A program made the position numbers and the translations under genes. Below are positions 6,336-8,129 of a DNA stretch of 8,129 nucleotides, piece after piece. This stretch comes from Prochlorococcus marinus str. MIT 9215 (GTDB lineage Bacteria > Cyanobacteriota > Cyanobacteriia > PCC-6307 > Cyanobiaceae), in assembly GCA_949486985.1 (NCBI GenBank), contig CATBLW010000079.1:1-8129 (forward strand), written 5' to 3'. The notes under the pieces are model-generated. The model worked only from the letters and a program-made list of their open reading frames with translations. It searched no databases and was not told where the DNA came from. Position 1 is the stretch's first letter, and every line of letters starts with the position of its first letter.

Positions 6336-7501
6336 GGCAGTTGATTGAGTGCCTGGCTGAGATCGGCACTTAAGTCGCTGAGGTCTTCACAGCCAATCGA
6401 AAAGCGCACAAGGCCGTCATCAATGCCCAGTTTCTTTTTCACCTCAGCATCCACAGCGGCATGGGTCATGGTGGCTGGATGGCAGATCAGACTTTCGATC
6501 CCTCCCAGGCTTTCAGCCATGGTGAAGTAGCGCAGGTTTTTGCATAGGGCATAGGTCTCTTGACGTGAAGCCTGGAAGCTTGCGGTCACGATGGCTCCAC
6601 CACCCTGCATTTGAGCTTTGGCCACGGCGTGTTGGGGATGATCGTGGCGCAAGGGGTAGCGAACCCAGTTCACCCTTGGATGGGTTGCTAGTTGATCGGC
6701 GAGGGCCGCGGCATTGGCCATCTGTCGCTCAAGGCGTAGGGGCAGGGTCTTAATGCCGCGTGTGATCAGCCAGCAGTCAAATGGTGAAGGTTGAAGCCCC
6801 ATGGCCTTCTGCGCGAAGACCATGCGCTGGTGCCAGTTGGGATCATTGGTGCAGACGGCTCCACCCAGGGCATCGGAGTGGCCGTTGATGTATTTGGTGG
6901 TACTGGTTAATGAGATTGTTGCGCCAAGTTCAAGAGGCCGCTGAACCAGTGCGGTCGCGAAGGTGTTGTCAACCACAACAGGCACGTTGGCAGATTGCGC
7001 AGCAGCACAGACAGCTTGAAGATCGATCACCTTCAGTAGCGGGTTGGTGGGGCTTTCCAGCCAAATCATGGCTGGCTTCTCTTTTGCGATTGTGTTGAGT
7101 GAGGCCGTATCTGTGAAATCAATCCAAGCGGTGCGCACCTCAAAGCGGCTGAACACTTGTTCGAATAGCCGCACTGTGCAGCCGTAGAGGTTCTCCTCGC
7201 AGAGCACCAAATCGCCACTGCTGAGAGTGGAGGCTACGGCTGTTATGGCGCTGACTCCTGAGGCAAAAACCGTGGCGTGAGGACATTGCTCAACGGACGC
7301 CAGGACCGATTCAAGAATGCGGAAGTTGGGGTTCCCTGAACGGGTGTAATCGAAACCTTCAGGGTTGCCGTGGGAGAAGGTTGAGGTGGGGAAGATCGGC
7401 GGCATCACCGTGCCGGTCTCTGCCGCGTAGCTTTCGCCGTGGTGGATGGCGCGAGTGCTGAGCCCAGGAACGTGGTGCCGATCGGGTTGGGTTGATCCCA
7501 C
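6332..7501 (-). CDS. metB: Cystathionine gamma-synthase / gamma-lyase, bacterial type
   Basis: Canonical PLP enzyme of the transsulfuration family (389 aa, usual family length about 380-400), cytoplasmic and probably tetrameric. Visible residues are YTRSGNP (52-58, phosphate-binding Tyr/Arg from the neighbouring subunit), ASGVSA (80-85), LYGCT (105-109, the stacking Tyr), ESPTNPLL (149-156), VVDNTFAT (177-183), the Schiff-base K203 in STTKYINGHSD, SLGGIESL (331-338) and the carboxylate-binding R366 in RFSIG. E330 in AESLGG is the residue I recall as Glu in CGS and CGL but Tyr in cystathionine beta-lyase, so a metC/CBL label would be doubtful. Synthase and gamma-lyase cannot be told apart here. 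The start is a GTG at 7501; an in-frame stop lies two codons upstream and no better start exists. It is the first gene of the sulfur cluster, overlaps the next gene by 4 nt, and is preceded by a hairpin. Confidence 0.9.
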   Translation of the reverse strand: MGSTQPDRHHVPGLSTRAIHHGESYAAETGTVMPPIFPTSTFSHGNPEGFDYTRSGNPNFRILESVLASVEQCPHATVFASGVSAITAVASTLSSGDLVLCEENLYGCTVRLFEQVFSRFEVRTAWIDFTDTASLNTIAKEKPAMIWLESPTNPLLKVIDLQAVCAAAQSANVPVVVDNTFATALVQRPLELGATISLTSTTKYINGHSDALGGAVCTNDPNWHQRMVFAQKAMGLQPSPFDCWLITRGIKTLPLRLERQMANAAALADQLATHPRVNWVRYPLRHDHPQHAVAKAQMQGGGAIVTASFQASRQETYALCKNLRYFTMAESLGGIESLICHPATMTHAAVDAEVKKKLGIDDGLVRFSIGCEDLSDLSADLSQALNQLP

Positions 7502-7507
7502 GAATCA

Positions 7508-7544
7508 GAACAGGCTTTCCAACAGGCTAGAGAAAGGCCTGTTC
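7508..7544 (-). promoter_or_regulatory. Start-proximal hairpin in the 5' leader of the metB-like gene
   Basis: Positions 7508-7519 and 7532-7544 form a 12-bp stem (8 + 4) with one bulged base and a 12-nt loop, ending 6 nt before the GTG start. The loop contains a second copy of AACAGGCT (7521-7528, first copy 7509-7516), so the distal arm can pair with either copy. No U-tract follows, so it is not a terminator. In mRNA it would cover the ribosome landing area, suggesting translational control. Function is inferred. Confidence 0.4.
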
Positions 7545-8112
7545 AATCATTCACAGCAGAATCAAATCCAGAACTGAATAGAGATGTTGATACCCATTGA
7601 TTCCCTTCATGTGTTTCAGCCTTCATTCGCCAGAGCATGAGCGCGGCAACAAGCAGCTGATTAGTACATTGCTAGGCCAATAGAACCAAAAGATCGAGCA
7701 GCAGGTTGCACAAGCAGATTGATGCAGCAGCTTTTCTTTAAAGTTAATCAATAGCCAATATAAATCCAGCTAATTTTGCAGTGCTTATCGGTTCAGAGAC
7801 TTGCTGGTTGGTTTCTTTTAGAGCAAGGCAAGGGTTGATGACTCTTTGCAAGAAAGTGTTGTAGTGATTCTTTGCTGGATCGTCTTCGCTCTTGCTTGAT
7901 CTTGAATGTCTTCCTTGAATGGCTTGTTTTGATAATCGAGGACTGATTTTTCTTGCCTGGTTGGCTGTGCGATTCTCCTGAAATTTCTAGGCATTTTCTT
8001 GACAAAAGAGATTAATATCAAGATTGATTAGTGCTTCATTCGGTTTATTCTGCTTGTCCATATTTGCTACCTTTAGAGGTGATGAACAACGTTGTCTGAG
8101 AGGCTTGGAATC
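7545..8112. other. Intergenic stretch without recognisable genes
   Basis: About 570 nt, T-rich on the + strand in its right half. Both strands were read for small ORFs. Only very short + peptides, and two overlapping - strand readings of 58-70 residues between 7793 and 8021 (one opening with TTG), are present; none has a Shine-Dalgarno sequence, motif or recognisable product. No tRNA, no Yfr1-type motif and no clear terminator was seen. It must hold the promoter of the leftward sulfur cluster and possibly that of a rightward gene starting near 8113. Confidence 0.5.
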
Positions 8113-8129
8113 ATGCCTTTTCCCCATTG
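8113..8129 (+). CDS. Possible start of a rightward gene cut by the window edge
   Basis: An ATG at 8113 opens a frame of five codons (M-P-F-P-H) that runs off the end. A purine-rich GAGAGG at 8098-8103 sits 9 nt upstream at Shine-Dalgarno spacing. Too little is visible to name a product. Confidence 0.25.

Noticed and set aside
4854..7812. CTGGTTGGTT-type string near both 4855 and 7803
   Set aside because: Exact matches of 10-11 nt are expected several times by chance in 8 kb.
7793..8021. Two overlapping - strand ORFs of 70 and 67 codons
   Set aside because: They occupy the same DNA in different frames, one opens with TTG, neither has a Shine-Dalgarno sequence, and both have low-complexity composition driven by an A-rich strand.

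Overview
The window looks like a chromosomal segment from a marine picocyanobacterium, most likely Synechococcus-like. This is an inference from protein resemblance, moderate GC, weak or absent Shine-Dalgarno sequences, and a cysK next to a pair of cystathionine-synthase-family genes. No mobile element, CRISPR array, tRNA, rRNA or integration site was seen. Most of the content is housekeeping.

Layout. (1) Positions 1-1832, + strand: a KimA-type potassium importer whose first few codons lie off the left edge. (2) Positions 1833-2662: an AT-richer stretch with a small predicted secreted protein on the - strand (1919-2242) and, on the + strand, what may be remnants of a decayed gene that ends just before queA. 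(3) Positions 2663-3781, + strand: queA, the tRNA queuosine enzyme that consumes S-adenosylmethionine. (4) Positions 3778-7501, - strand: a sulfur-amino-acid cluster transcribed right to left. It holds a bacterial-type cystathionine gamma-synthase/gamma-lyase, a fungal-type (STR2-like) cystathionine gamma-synthase overlapping it by 4 nt, and cysK after a 101-nt gap. The cysK and queA tails overlap by 4 nt. (5) Positions 7502-8129: a long, mostly featureless intergenic stretch, with a hairpin directly before the first cluster gene and a possible CDS start at the right edge.

How the genes work together. CysK makes cysteine from O-acetylserine and sulfide. The two cystathionine-family enzymes connect cysteine with homoserine-derived sulfur metabolism, either toward methionine or in the reverse direction. 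Methionine becomes SAM, the ribosyl donor used by QueA next door. The KimA-like transporter appears functionally unrelated.

The most interesting points are the fungal-type CGS coupled to a bacterial-type paralogue, the KimA assignment for a protein easily mislabelled as an amino-acid permease, a start-proximal hairpin with alternative pairings before the cluster, and a retropepsin-like motif upstream of queA. I found no clearly undescribed multi-gene system.
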